Source of the DNA: Neoconidiobolus thromboides FSU 785
Lineage: Eukaryota; Entomophthoromycota; Entomophthoromycetes; Entomophthorales; Neoconidiobolaceae
DNA: 64,000 nucleotides
Assembly: GCA_025603075.1 (NCBI GenBank)
Contig: MU626374.1
Location: forward strand, 1 to 64,000
Direction of reading: 5' to 3'
Part shown: piece after piece, positions 23,294 through 34,858 of the stretch
Numbering within the stretch: position 1 is the first letter of the stretch
Layout of the letters: each line of letters opens with the position of its first letter
The notes under the pieces: model-generated
Told to the model about the DNA's origin: nothing
The model's database searches: none
Seen by the model: only the letters and a program-made list of their open reading frames with translations
Translations under genes and position numbers: made by a program

Positions 23294-24307
23294 ATGTTAT
23301 TTTATTATATTTATTTCTTATTTTACTTTAATTCTTATTATTGTTCATACTATTATAATCCTAACTTCTATTCCAATAGCTATAACTTAATCGCTTATAA
23401 CAATAACGATAATAGTAATGTAAATAATCAAAACAGTGTAAATGATAGCAATGATAATAATAGTGATAATGGCAACATAAACAATAACAGTAATAGCAAT
23501 GAGAGCAACAGTACTAATATAAATAATAATATAAATACCAATAATATTCCTATAAATAATAACAACAATTTAAATGAAAAGAAAGTGAAATTAACGTATT
23601 ATTGGATAGCCATGGAAAAGGATTACCCTTTAAAACCGAACGAAGAAGGAATTAATATTAAAAGTTGTAAAGATAATAAACAAATAATTAAAAAAGTAAG
23701 TAGTCAATACTTTAAGAAGATTCAAATGGAAGGTAGTGGTCTATTGTCAAATAATCAATTTATTAATTGTGGTGATAAGTATTGTAATTGTTTTGATTTT
23801 ACAGAGGGTGCTAAAGGCAATAAAAACAATCTATTGATGCCTTATACATCGATTGCAGCCAATGACTTGACTTTCAACATAAACATATTTAGTAAAGAAA
23901 TCAATGGTACATTATTACCAAATAATCAAGTACATAATGGTTGTTTTAGAGTGGATGATACAAGTTGGTCTTTTAATAATAATCATATTGATTGGTTTGT
24001 TTATGATATCAATAACTATAACTATTTGGACAAAAAATTAAACTATAATGAAGTAACTATACAACTAAACAGCAACTGTAACATCTTGAGCTATAATAGT
24101 ACATCAAATAATAGCAGTAGTAATGTCACAACTACCAACGGTACTACAAATAACAGTAATACAAAATATAATTATAATTTAAACAATATAACTAATACTA
24201 TTCCTATTAGTTATATTAATCCTAAGTATAAACCTAATTTTAAACCTATTTCTACTTCTTTAATATCTAAGTTTAATAATTTTTTTACAAATTATTTTTA
24301 TAATTAA
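23294..24307 (+). CDS. Secreted 3D-domain (double-psi beta-barrel) protein
   Basis: The 3D domain, named for three aspartates, is best known from bacterial cell-wall hydrolases such as MltA-type lytic transglycosylases. One exon encodes 337 residues from the ATG at 23294. The open frame extends 27 nt further upstream without an ATG. Residues 1 to about 18 form a hydrophobic signal peptide. A long Asn/Ser-rich stretch runs to about residue 95. The domain begins KLTYYWIAMEKDYP and includes KIQMEGSGLLSNNQFINCG and a Cys pair in GDKYCNCFDF. It then has Asp191 in SIAAND, Asp221/222 in FRVDDTSW and Asp233 in HIDWFVYD, the conserved acidic positions. The Asn/Thr-rich tail carries many N-glycosylation sequons. 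Activity and substrate in a fungus are not established. Neighbour TSR3 is functionally unrelated. Confidence 0.75.
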   Translation: MLFYYIYFLFYFNSYYCSYYYNPNFYSNSYNLIAYNNNDNSNVNNQNSVNDSNDNNSDNGNINNNSNSNESNSTNINNNINTNNIPINNNNNLNEKKVKLTYYWIAMEKDYPLKPNEEGINIKSCKDNKQIIKKVSSQYFKKIQMEGSGLLSNNQFINCGDKYCNCFDFTEGAKGNKNNLLMPYTSIAANDLTFNINIFSKEINGTLLPNNQVHNGCFRVDDTSWSFNNNHIDWFVYDINNYNYLDKKLNYNEVTIQLNSNCNILSYNSTSNNSSSNVTTTNGTTNNSNTKYNYNLNNITNTIPISYINPKYKPNFKPISTSLISKFNNFFTNYFYN

Positions 24308-24574
24308 TAAACTTTATACACTTACTTTTTATCATTCTCAAATGAATTTAGTTGTCTGAAACTGGATTACATTAGATAACTTTGATTTTTTTAATTTGAT
24401 ATCAAGTCCTTTTATATGAAATTAATGGTTTTAATATTTAATAATTATGAAATTCATATAAAAATTATCACTAACAAATTAAAAAACCAAGAGGCATCTA
24501 AATGCAACTATTAACTTCAAAATCAAATTTGACCATAAAAACAACTTAGCTTTTTTTACTAATTTTATAAAAGA

Positions 24575-25745
24575 ATGGGAAGAAAAAATAGTGAATATAA
24601 TAATGAATATAAAGCAAGCAAAGTAAAAGCTAAATCCAACAGTAAAACTAATAAAAAGAAAGATCAATCAAAATTTGGGCACTCAAAGAAGCATGATGTT
24701 TATTATGATCGATATTTACCTAGCGAGGCTCAAGAATCAGAAGAAAATTCGAACAAATTAAAAATACCGGTTGCTATGTGGGTAGGTATTTTACTTTAAT
24801 ATAAATCATTTAAATTCATAAGTTAGGACTTTGAACATTGTGATCCAAAACGCTGTTCTGGAAAAAAACTACTACGTCAAGGTATGATTGAGCAATTGAA
24901 AGTAGGTCAAGTATTTAAAGGTATTGTATTAAGCCCAAATGGTGAACAAATTGTTTGTCCAGATGATAGAGATCTGGTGGAAAAAGAAGGTATTGCTGTA
25001 GTTGAAGCTTCATGGGCTAGAATTGAAGAAGTACCATTTAAAAAAATGAAAATTAGAAATAATCGATTATGTAAAGACAATAGTTAGGATTATTTAAGTT
25101 CTGTTGATCTTTATTATTATTATAGTGCCTTATCTGGTCGCAACTAATCCAGTTAATTATGGAAAACCTTATAAATTAAATTGTGTTGAAGCTATTGCAG
25201 CTTGCTTCTATATTACCGGTAAATAAATTAGCAATGATATATAAACTAAGTAACACTTTAGTTTAGGATTTAAAAAATTTGGCCATAAAATGATGGAAAA
25301 ATTTTCATGGGGACATGCATTTTATAACTTAAATAGGTAAAAATCGAATTTATTTTTTTATTTAATATAATTTTTATTTTCATTTTATTTAGACCTTTAT
25401 TTCGAATTTATCGACAATGTACTGATACAGAATCTATATTGAATGCACAAGCTGAATATTTAAATCAATTAGAAATGGAAACAATGATAAAGAATACAAA
25501 AAAATTAAGTAAATCTAGTATAAATAAATTGGATCTTTAAACTTACTGTTTTAGCTGTAAATGACGATGATGATGAGTTTATTAATCCTAATCATAACTT
25601 AAATCAAAATGATGAAGATGAGTCTTCAGGTGTGTCAGAAACGGAAGATGAAGACAATGAAGACAATGAAGACAATGAAGACAATGAAGAAGAAGGAGAG
25701 GAAGAGAGCGAAGAAGAAGAAAAAGATGGTAGTGAAAAAAAATAA
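24575..25745 (+). CDS. TSR3: TSR3, 18S rRNA aminocarboxypropyltransferase
   Basis: TSR3 adds the 3-amino-3-carboxypropyl group of S-adenosylmethionine to the hypermodified pseudouridine of 18S rRNA late in 40S maturation. Six exons, join(24575..24781, 24827..25070, 25126..25218, 25267..25336, 25393..25517, 25555..25745), encode 309 residues with all phases closing. A basic Lys/Ser-rich N-terminus (about 60 residues) precedes the core: [84 protein letters not shown] and [15 protein letters not shown], all family signatures. The last exon encodes an acidic tail including four EDN units from a 9-bp tandem repeat (GAAGACAAT). Introns are 37-56 nt. Assignment is firm. Confidence 0.93.
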
Positions 25746-26416
25746 GATAAAACTAAAAGTAAATTTAAACTATAGAAAAGAGATATAAATTAATAAATTT
25801 TTATATTTATTTCAAAGTATTTGAATTATTTTAGAAGTTACCTTTTGTGAATAGTTTTAATAATCGCTTATTATGGATAGCTGTTTGTTTTAAATTGCTG
25901 GAAGGATTAAAAATAGCTTTGATAGGCAATAAAAGATAATATAGCCAATTCACATAAGCCATATTTTAATAAAAGTGACATAAATTGTATATTGAATATG
26001 AATAAATTAAAAGTTAGTTATCATAGTATTAATATATATCTATTTGTAAGAGTATTAGATTAATCAACTCCAGTTAAAAAACCTTTGAAAAGATCAAATA
26101 AACCAATAAGGCATATTTGTAAAATTTTATAGAATAGTTATAATATCAAACTTTTATGAGTTATATAAAACAAATTACTATCATGTATTTGGATGTATAT
26201 TTATGAAATAATGGGTATGGACAAAAACATAATAGCAATAGATGTATACAAAACTGTTTCCTGAATTAACATATAATTTCGTAAGGATATTGAAAAGATT
26301 GTCATTGAAAAGGATAAAATTGAATGTTCTTTATTAAAATCAACTAAAAGTAAGAAAATATTAAATAGTTTATTTAGAATTCCCTTTCTAAATGTTAGTC
26401 ATAAATATAATAATAG
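25746..26416. other. Intergenic region between convergent genes
   Basis: About 670 bp between the TSR3 stop and the stop of the minus-strand kelch-like gene. I see no gene or repeat. Confidence 0.5.
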
Positions 26417-28006
26417 TTAAACAGTAGCACTATGGCAACTATATGAAGTAATAATATCAGTTAAGGACTTGGGTTCATTGTTTAATAAACTTTTATCATT
26501 TGTATTACTGATATATGAACTTTGCGGCATATCAATACTATCATCATCAATCTCAGAAGATTCATCAAAAAGAATAGAATAATTCGTATTTTTTATAAAG
26601 CTAATATATGGTTTTTCTGGTATAATAATACTACCATCTTTAATTTCACGAAATTTGTTATAAAGGATTGAGTAATTCTTTGCTTTTATAGTACCAAATA
26701 AATCTCTATTATCAATAAGTATAGGCTCACTAATTATATTCCTATTTTGATCTTTTCCAAAATTGTATTTGTATTTGTATTTTATAAAAAGAAAAAATAA
26801 CAGTAATAATAATAGTAGTCCTATTATTCCTCCTATTATACTACCAATTGGCACTTCATTGTTATTCTTACTTATATCTCTTCTTATATCATCATTAGTT
26901 TTATCATTAGTTTTACCATTTTTGTCACTGTTATAGTTAGATATATTATTAGTATTAATTAAAGAAGGTAAATAATTGATTTGAGTCCAGTTGTTTATAT
27001 TGTATATTCCCACCATATTTGAAGATTCAGCATCTAACAAACCATCATTTTTAGAATTAAGGAGTTGGATACCAAACGAATTAATTAAATAATCCTTATA
27101 GATAATAAAACAACCAAAGTTCTTCATTTGAATCACTTTCATTTTCCGAAATGAAAATGGGTTTTGTTGAAATTCATAAATAGTAATATTGTTGATTTTA
27201 GAAGCATTATAGACTATAAAATAAACTGATTGATTGTTTTTAACAATTTTCAACTCATCATATTGTTCAAATTTAATATTGTATACATTTATTTTATTTG
27301 ATATCAAATCTAACTGATGTAATGTATCATAATTTATATTTTTATTTGAGTTATACTTGACTTTCGTTTTAAAATAGTATATCTTATTGTTTAATATGAA
27401 TAATTGTTGAAGGTAAGTATCAGATAGTGCATTTGCTATTGTTTCGAATCTTTTAGTTGTAATATCAAACAGCTTTAATCCAACTGATGAATGGTTATTT
27501 TTACCACGACCTAATATAAACCCAGAAATATAAAACTGTTTTATGTTCTTTTCATTTTGTAAAATAGAGTAGTTGGGCGTTGTTTCTTTTGAACTTGTAT
27601 TGAACCTATCGAACAAGTCTTTAATAATATACTCATTATACCACTCGTTTTTTTCAATATTGAAATATTTTAAAGATATCCCAGCTTTTAGCTTATCCCA
27701 GGAAAAATCGACTATCCTTTTATCACCAATATAAAAAATATTCGAGTCCATTTTTTTATCTGAAATGATTTTGATATTGCTCCTTCTCCATGGCGCTACA
27801 TTGTTGTCTAGTTTGAACCCTTCTTTTAAATCTAATTTGAATACTTCATTATTGCTTTGGTGTATACTTGCTTTCGGTAGTTCGACTTTTCCTCCTAAAT
27901 AATACAATTCATCCCTAATAACAAAGCATTTCCCATTACTTACTGTTGGTAATAGCGTATTTGCTTTATATAACACAACATTAAATAATAAAAATAATAA
28001 AAACAT
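26417..28006 (-). CDS. Kelch/beta-propeller-like single-pass membrane protein, paralogue 1
   Basis: An intronless gene of 529 residues. A signal peptide covers residues 1 to about 17. An extracellular region of about 360 residues resembles the kelch / galactose-oxidase-type beta propellers of fungal receptors: short beta-strand blades with ELYYLGG, KLFDITTKRF, LHQLDLISNKINVYNI and an FSFRKMKV block before GCFIIYKDYLINSFGIQLL. A polar Asn/Asp linker leads to a GxxxG-rich transmembrane helix (about residues 386-410, IGSIIGGIIGLLLLLLLFF). The cytoplasmic tail of about 120 residues is rich in acidic and Ser/Tyr residues. The divergent neighbour at 29028-30473 shares the whole architecture. Such proteins are widespread in early-diverging fungi. 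Ligand and role are unknown, and the kelch assignment is by pattern only. Confidence 0.75.
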   Translation of the reverse strand: MFLLFLLFNVVLYKANTLLPTVSNGKCFVIRDELYYLGGKVELPKASIHQSNNEVFKLDLKEGFKLDNNVAPWRRSNIKIISDKKMDSNIFYIGDKRIVDFSWDKLKAGISLKYFNIEKNEWYNEYIIKDLFDRFNTSSKETTPNYSILQNEKNIKQFYISGFILGRGKNNHSSVGLKLFDITTKRFETIANALSDTYLQQLFILNNKIYYFKTKVKYNSNKNINYDTLHQLDLISNKINVYNIKFEQYDELKIVKNNQSVYFIVYNASKINNITIYEFQQNPFSFRKMKVIQMKNFGCFIIYKDYLINSFGIQLLNSKNDGLLDAESSNMVGIYNINNWTQINYLPSLINTNNISNYNSDKNGKTNDKTNDDIRRDISKNNNEVPIGSIIGGIIGLLLLLLLFFLFIKYKYKYNFGKDQNRNIISEPILIDNRDLFGTIKAKNYSILYNKFREIKDGSIIIPEKPYISFIKNTNYSILFDESSEIDDDSIDMPQSSYISNTNDKSLLNNEPKSLTDIITSYSCHSATV

Positions 28007-29027
28007 TTAAGAATATAGATAAAGGTTTTTTTGTTTTATATATTAATTAGATTACTCTTTATTAATTAATAATAAGAACTGTTTTATTTAAGAACATTAT
28101 TTATTATTTAATTTATCAACACGAACAATTGTTTGAGTCAATTTTTAATCTTTTGATACCGAAAAAACCCTTCCAACTTAATGAAGGACTAGAATAGTTT
28201 TTCTCTTCATACCATATAGTTGACACTTAGTTTTATATATTTTAGAGTTCTGGAAAGTATGCTATTTATTGTGATTCGATATTCTTGTGAAAGATATGCT
28301 TTAAATATTTTGACTATAATAAAGTTAATTTATAATTCAGGAGAAGAACATAAAGTTATACTCAGCAAAAAAGTTACCATCTTTAATATGAATACTTATA
28401 TTCTCTGTATATTTACAATTGTTAGATAACTATATAACATTTAATAATATGAGCTGATATTACAATAGCAGTTGAATAAACTAAATTTCTGCTAAACTCC
28501 GTTCGTAATAGTAAAAAGTATTGCTAGATATTTAGCTTTAGATATTTAATGAAATAACTAAAATGCTTATAGCTATACTGTCAATATGCTACTACAATAA
28601 GAGGAACTATAAGCTAGGTACATACCTTATTTAATAAGGAAAAAAAAAGAATCAAATGGAACTAAAGTATAATAGGCTTTTGACAAAAAAAAACGTATAT
28701 AGTTCTTAATAATATGCAAAATTATTTATTATAATTTATATATGATAGATTTATTCTCATAAAATAATATCAACACTAATAATACTGATAATTGGATAAT
28801 AGCTTAACACAATAAATTTATTGGCTAAAACAGCCCAGAGTTTAACATCGAAATAGTATTGGGTTTGTTGTAATTACTTCCAGTACCCAGACTATACTAT
28901 TGATTGATATAGTAAATTTCAATTGGTTTATATAAAATTCAGTATAATACCAGGAATACAAATGTATATTAAAAGAATATATGAGCAATTATGAGTTTCA
29001 AATAGCATTTGCCTTTCTTTTTTTAAA
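28007..29027. promoter_or_regulatory. Divergent intergenic region of the kelch-like pair
   Basis: The two start codons are 1,021 bp apart. I see no gene; a 69-codon frame at 28220-28429 has no features. The segment must hold the promoters of both receptors. Confidence 0.45.
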
Positions 29028-30473
29028 ATGAAAGCTATACTTTTATTTCAATTACTTATTTATCTTACTCTTTCATTCTCACCAAGAGCTAATAATGGTG
29101 GCTGTATCATACTTGAGGATCGATTATATTATTTGGGCGGACTTACTCGATTTATAAATTTAGACCTCTTATTTGATAATAAGGAAGTGTTTGAATTGAA
29201 CTTAAAGAAAGGCGTTAACTTGATTGGTAACGTAGCTGAAGGATGGGAAAGAAGTAATGTAACCAATTCGCCAGATCGTATGTATGATCCAAGGCTATTT
29301 TATATCAATAAATATAATAATGCTAATGGCATAATAATGAGTTCTTATGTTGATGGAGAAACCATGATCCCAATGCTTAATTTTTATAATATTAAAGAAA
29401 AAGCATGGTTTAATAAAAATGTTTTTAACGAAATATTTGACGCATCAAACACAAAGTGCAATGTTTTTAAAAAATGTATTGTAACTTATTATATATTACA
29501 AAAGGAAACTAGATCAAGTCAATTTTATATCTCTGGCTCAGTTTATAATAAAGATTTAAAGAAGCGATATTCACTTGATTTAAAGTTATTTGACGTTCAG
29601 GCTAAAAGTATAATTACTGTTTACCAATTAAAAAATAATTCATATATACGCCAGGTAGATATTAAACATAACAAGCTATATTATTTCAACGAATATTCAA
29701 ATAATGAATATTTAGATGCTGATTTTAGTATACTATATGAGTTAGATTTAGCTACAACTAAAATCAAAGAACATCGTATCAATTTTGAGCGCTATTTTTC
29801 AATGCAATTTATAACATCAAACTCTTCCATTTATTTTGCTGGCACTAATTTTGATAACAGTGAGGAGGGGTTGGTTCATATTTATGAATTGAAAATTAGC
29901 CCATTTTCATTCAAAAGGATCAAATTAAGATTACCTTTTAACAATTTTGGGTGCTTTAATTACTATAACGATTACTTAATTAATACTTTTGGCATTTTAA
30001 ATGTATTTACCAAAGACGGTATTAGTTCTGAAACTACTGATAAATCCCAGTTCATTAATGTAAAAAACTGGGAGCAAGTTGGTGGTTTACCTTCATCTAT
30101 AATTAATAATGAAAATTCAGCTAATCAAGATAGTAACAAAGAAACAAATAAAGTAAAAAACAACAGCAATAATGACTATAATAATGGGTTATTAATAGGT
30201 AGTATTGTCGGTGGAATTATTGGGTTTGTTTTGATAGCATCAATAGTAATATTTATAATGTATAAATACAAACTAAAGAAGCAAAGACCTCCAAGCATGA
30301 TTATGGATCCCATTATTATTAAACCAATCAATCCATTAGATGCAAATAACAACTATTATAATACAGAAGTATTCAGTCATTCCCATGAACTTGAAGATGA
30401 CATAAGTCATATAATACCTGAAAAGTTGCATATTAAAGACGTAAGAGGGATGAATATGCTTTTTGAAGAATAA
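29028..30473 (+). CDS. Kelch/beta-propeller-like single-pass membrane protein, paralogue 2
   Basis: An intronless gene of 481 residues with the same layout as its divergent neighbour. A signal peptide covers about residues 1-18. A luminal propeller-like region includes RLYYLGG, EVFELNLKKGVNL, YELDLATTKIKEHRINFERY, and FSFKRIKL before GCFNYYNDYLINTFGI. An Asn-rich linker, a transmembrane helix (about residues 388-412, LIGSIVGGIIGFVLIASIVI) and a short cytoplasmic tail follow. By eye the pair is conserved at the first blade, the FSF block and the membrane helix, and diverged in the tails. That suggests shared ectodomain function but different cytoplasmic partners. No catalytic residues are apparent. 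Type-I plasma-membrane topology is inferred. Confidence 0.75.
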   Translation: MKAILLFQLLIYLTLSFSPRANNGGCIILEDRLYYLGGLTRFINLDLLFDNKEVFELNLKKGVNLIGNVAEGWERSNVTNSPDRMYDPRLFYINKYNNANGIIMSSYVDGETMIPMLNFYNIKEKAWFNKNVFNEIFDASNTKCNVFKKCIVTYYILQKETRSSQFYISGSVYNKDLKKRYSLDLKLFDVQAKSIITVYQLKNNSYIRQVDIKHNKLYYFNEYSNNEYLDADFSILYELDLATTKIKEHRINFERYFSMQFITSNSSIYFAGTNFDNSEEGLVHIYELKISPFSFKRIKLRLPFNNFGCFNYYNDYLINTFGILNVFTKDGISSETTDKSQFINVKNWEQVGGLPSSIINNENSANQDSNKETNKVKNNSNNDYNNGLLIGSIVGGIIGFVLIASIVIFIMYKYKLKKQRPPSMIMDPIIIKPINPLDANNNYYNTEVFSHSHELEDDISHIIPEKLHIKDVRGMNMLFEE

Positions 30474-32862
30474 AATTAAATGAGCTACTTTAATATTTTT
30501 TTTAAGTCATACATTTGTATTTAAAGTAAATTATTTTATAAGTTGACACTAAAATTGAAATTACTAAATTTTAATTAAAAGCATTGGACTATATGAGTTT
30601 CATGAATTTATTTACAAAGCTCATAGTAAATGAAGGTTGTCAAAATTGGACTTAGAATAAACTAGCTTATATCCATCCTTACAATAAATAAAAACTTAGA
30701 TATCAAACTATTTTGAATTGTATTAAAAGCATGTAATAAACATTAATGCAAAAATGAAGGTCAAATTAAAAACTGTGCTACTTTCAACATCAGTTGAGTT
30801 GTTTTAAAATATCCGATACAATGTACTTAAACCCATTGTATAATTTTAACTAAATTGAAAGTTTATTTTACTTTAGAGTAGGTTAAATGTTTTGACAACC
30901 ACCATTAAAAAACTAATATTAGGTCTTCTAGAATTAATGTCTAATAATTAATTAGATCTATTATAACCTTAAAACTGAGACTAAAATTAAGGTGTTAGCT
31001 TGAAAGTTATGATTGGGTTAGTATTAAAAAATGGAAATCTAGTATCATGTAAAATCAACTGCTTCGTATTAAGGGTTAATTACTATAAACTATATTATAA
31101 ATTATTTGGGCAGTTCCATTGCTTCTTTTAAGGATAGAAAAACAACCTTCTTATTCATAAAGCTAATAATAGGGAAATAAGTGAAAGGCTGTTACAACCA
31201 ATCTAGATTCTTAAGATCGCGAAAACCTTAAGCTGCTTCAATAGTTAATAAGATTAAATCAAATAATGAATAAATGGGGCAGATTACAAAGCAAGCATCT
31301 TTCGCTTGTTTTGGTTAGGAAAGTGAGACACTTGCGACTGACTTTTATCGTGTTGTACTAAATTAAGGACTAAAAATTGATACCAAAATAATAGATTAAG
31401 AATACCATTACTTTTTGGATAATAATTCAACTTCTAACATATTATATAGTTTCAATTGTATTTAATTTTGGACCTTTATATAGTAAATTTAAACACTGTA
31501 ATTGGTTTTTAAGTAAATTACACTTTTCTAGCAATTTCTATTTAACTATCTAAATAGTTCTTGAGATCAAATATTTATTAAACTATGAAAATAAAACACA
31601 GTTGAGCCAATCAAATCTTTCATTAAGGCCCCGTAATTCCCTTTCGTTCTTCCTACTTTTTCTCTTTTTGTTAAGCTCTCATTGATTTCTCTTCATAAAT
31701 GAGCCATACCGTTGTCTTCTAGTCTGTAATAGAAAAAATATGTATTTATAAAGAATTATAATATAATATAATATAATATAATATAATATAGTACGCTCGA
31801 ATTTAGCTAATTCTACAATGGATTTGTTTAAATATTACAAGCGAACACTTTGTTCTATGTCTCAATTCTATTTTTAATATAGAAACATTTAAAACTAAAG
31901 CTTAATCGCTTATAAGTAAAAATAACATAGATACTTATACCATATATACTTATATCATATATAATTTTTTGATATGGACAGTAATTAAAGAAATAGTACT
32001 TTATGCTGGGACTATATAAATGGAACATTGAAGTGATAACACAATCTATTCCAAAATACTTTGATTTTATATCACTTTATCCAAGCAATTTCATAACATT
32101 TTTTAATTTACAAAAACATTATTCTAGAAAAACTAAGTACAGACCGTTTTGAATTGGGGTTATGGAAAGATATTTTTATAGTGGTAACATAGCTTATTCT
32201 ACTATAATGTCACTTTTTTACCACTTAAACTAAGCAATTGCATAGCTTTTTCTAATTAAGACCAATCTGACTATTATATATCCGATAAATTAGTGTGACA
32301 TTTTAAAAACTGCTATATTTTTAATTAAAGTCATCATATCATTGGCTTGATATTTTATTGCTTTTTTCTTTAATATAGAAGTTGCTTATTTCAATTGAAC
32401 ATTTATAGCTAAATATTCAAGTATATTAATCTAACTTTAGTTTTTCTTAAATATTAATATTAAGAATACAAAAAAGAATGTAAATTCACTTAGTCTGGAC
32501 TATCATAACCTAAAACAGGAGATGATGAACCCGGATGTTTTCTTATAATCTACAAGCCTCTTCATCGTACATACACCTTCTCTTTTTACATTTCTAGTCA
32601 CGTTCATTTTTTGTTGCTATTTACTTATATCAACAAAGTACTTGTTAATCATTGGTTCTTTCAAAATAATAAAAAATAGAATACTGATAATCTAGAAAAA
32701 TAATTCTAATTTAAACCAAAAATAAAAATAAAATTGCCAAACATAAGGAAGTCCCAACTAAATTACTAAATATGGTATTCTAAGAAACCAAGGTAACTTA
32801 GAAGCTTATAAATAATAGCACAATTCTAGAAATTATGTTTTTATAAATGAATAAATGAATAA
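30474..32862. other. Gene-free region with microsatellite
   Basis: About 2.4 kb without a supported gene. It contains a (TAATA)n microsatellite at about 31755-31791 and a pair of inverted 11-bp motifs (GGTTGTCAAAA) at 30635 and 30890. Just before the next gene a tandem ATGAATAA repeat forms two tiny upstream reading frames. Confidence 0.45.
31755..31791. repeat. (TAATA)n microsatellite
   Basis: About seven perfect 5-bp units. Confidence 0.85.
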
Positions 32863-32870
32863 ATGAATAA
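32847..32870 (+). promoter_or_regulatory. Tandem ATGAATAA repeat with overlapping uORFs
   Basis: Three consecutive 8-bp units place ATGs at 32847, 32855 and 32863. The first two start three-codon frames (Met-Asn-Lys-stop). Each TGA overlaps the next ATG as ATGA, and the third ATG opens the long frame. This arrangement could control initiation by termination-reinitiation, or it may be a chance tandem repeat. Confidence 0.5.
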
Positions 32871-34128
32871 AAGTATAAAATATAAAAACATAAAATGGAG
32901 AGTAAAGGTATTGGATATAGCTACAATCCCTCTAAATAAAACAGATCGACCTAAAGATGACCTACCAACTGATTCCCCGGTTAAAGTTAACTGTGTAAAT
33001 AGAAAATTGACCAAAAATGAAATAATAGAAATGAGAATATTAAGTCTGAGAGACGGCAACTTTATCAACTTTAATTCCGATAATATCCATATATTATTAG
33101 ATCCTGATATTTCTGGCATTTCCTCTGACAACCCATTTCCTGAATATCATCAAAACAATGACTACTTAAAGGAGGATTTTAGAAATAAAGTCAAAGATGA
33201 TAGTGAATCAACTTTTAAAGAATATAGGCTAGTTTCAAAAGACCATAATCAATTTGGTAGCAATGGTTATGGTCACAACGACCGAGGCAATAATTCAATA
33301 AGGAAAAGCAGTTATATTGAAGCTAGTGATGACGATAGCATTAGTTTATGTGATTCTTTTGATCAATTAGCTAAACAAATGCTAAAGCGAGAGACACTAC
33401 TATATCAAAGTTATTTTGAATCAAAAGAAGCAGACTTTAATCAGAATTTAGTTCTAGAGTTAAATATGAGTGATCCATATAGTCAAGATTTAGCTCTAGA
33501 ATCTAGTTTAAATGATTCATGTAACCAAATTATATGTGATGATCATAGATCTTATTCTATCCCTTTGAGTAACTCAATAAGTAATAATATAGCGACCGAC
33601 GGTGGTAACCCCATTTTAGGGAATGAAAATGATAAGCTACAAGTATTGAAGCCTTTATACTACGATGATCAAGGATCTATAGAGGAATCAAAGCATCGGG
33701 GCGAACGATTAGATTTAGATGCTGAATTCTCATTTGAAAATTTAAGCCAAGAGGAAGAACAAAATATCATTCCAACCATTCATTCTAGATACAATGACTT
33801 TTATCAAAATTATCAACTACCAAACAGCGAGCTGATATTTGATTTTTTTTATATAAATCATTTACCACTATCAACAATTATTACTTTAAAGGAAGTAAAC
33901 TATTTATTATGTATTAATGCAGATATAATTCAACGACTATTGTTAAATTGTATGGCTTATGCAACGTTGTATTATTTAAAAAGGGACTTAAATCTTATTA
34001 TATATTATAAACAACAAATCAAAGTTCTTTTAATCTATATAGCGCAAAATTATCTTTATAATATCAACTTAAGGTACTATAACATCTCTGTCAGTATTCT
34101 AACAATGTCCAATTTCTTTAATGAATAA
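32863..34128 (+). CDS. Unrecognised 421-residue protein, paralogue of the gene at 35791
   Basis: One exon, no signal peptide, mostly polar and acidic with Asn/Ser/Asp-rich spacers. I do not recognise a family. It shares several blocks in the same order with the 272-residue protein at 35791-36609: an N-terminal strand-like segment (WRVKVLDIATIP against EFKVRIIEINSS), an amphipathic segment (LAKQMLKRETLLYQSYFES against LLEMENRRYRNYFES), and an acidic block (RLDLDAEFSFE against LLDLDTEF). A 130-residue hydrophobic-helical C-terminus present only here follows. The two genes converge. A cytoplasmic or nuclear role is possible; nothing in the sequence indicates an enzyme. The start is uncertain because of the upstream ATG cascade. 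Confidence 0.6.
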   Translation: MNKSIKYKNIKWRVKVLDIATIPLNKTDRPKDDLPTDSPVKVNCVNRKLTKNEIIEMRILSLRDGNFINFNSDNIHILLDPDISGISSDNPFPEYHQNNDYLKEDFRNKVKDDSESTFKEYRLVSKDHNQFGSNGYGHNDRGNNSIRKSSYIEASDDDSISLCDSFDQLAKQMLKRETLLYQSYFESKEADFNQNLVLELNMSDPYSQDLALESSLNDSCNQIICDDHRSYSIPLSNSISNNIATDGGNPILGNENDKLQVLKPLYYDDQGSIEESKHRGERLDLDAEFSFENLSQEEEQNIIPTIHSRYNDFYQNYQLPNSELIFDFFYINHLPLSTIITLKEVNYLLCINADIIQRLLLNCMAYATLYYLKRDLNLIIYYKQQIKVLLIYIAQNYLYNINLRYYNISVSILTMSNFFNE

Positions 34129-34858
34129 ATAACACTCTCTTTATCTTCAATTATTAATATAGTGTATTTCAACTAAGATTTGCTTTTTTCTAATTTTGAG
34201 ACAAGTTACAAGTACCAATTCATTCAATTAAAGTAATATAAATACTTAAGTTACAGTAATATATTGTTTAATAGCCTAAATCTATTATTTATTTATACAA
34301 ATATTCTGCATAAATTAATTTCAAATGAGAGTTAAAATTACATGTTTTTAAACTATTAGAATAACCCTTTTTACATGTTATTATTTAGTAGAGATGTACA
34401 ATAAGCATATTATTTAATTGAAGCACCTTAAATATGTTTGACTCATAAGTAATACTGTTTAAACAGTTGACGTAAATCGAGTCTATAAAAAATGCAATTA
34501 AGAATCAATAATAATAGATGATTATAATCTATAGATAGAGTTAAAAATCGCTTTTATTTACAAAATTAACAGTCCTTTCAAAATCTTGGACCCTCTCGGT
34601 CATACTTTTACTAGTTTAAGCACTATAGTAAATAAAACTAAGCATTTAAGAAAAGATTATGACCATAATATTGATTATGATCTTTGATAATCTTTGTAAA
34701 AAAAAAATTCCAATCGAAAAGACTACAACTAAATTAAAAAAGCAGTTATCATAAACTTTGAAAAGACTAGTGATTACTAACCAGCATCTAAATCAAAATA
34801 TCATAGTACATTGTTTAAAAATGTAATTTATGCATTAATATTAGTATGTTATTAGCAT

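Noticed and set aside
30635-30900. Inverted GGTTGTCAAAA motifs 266 bp apart as a possible MITE
   Set aside because: Arms are only about 11 bp, no target-site duplication is visible, and no second copy exists in the window.
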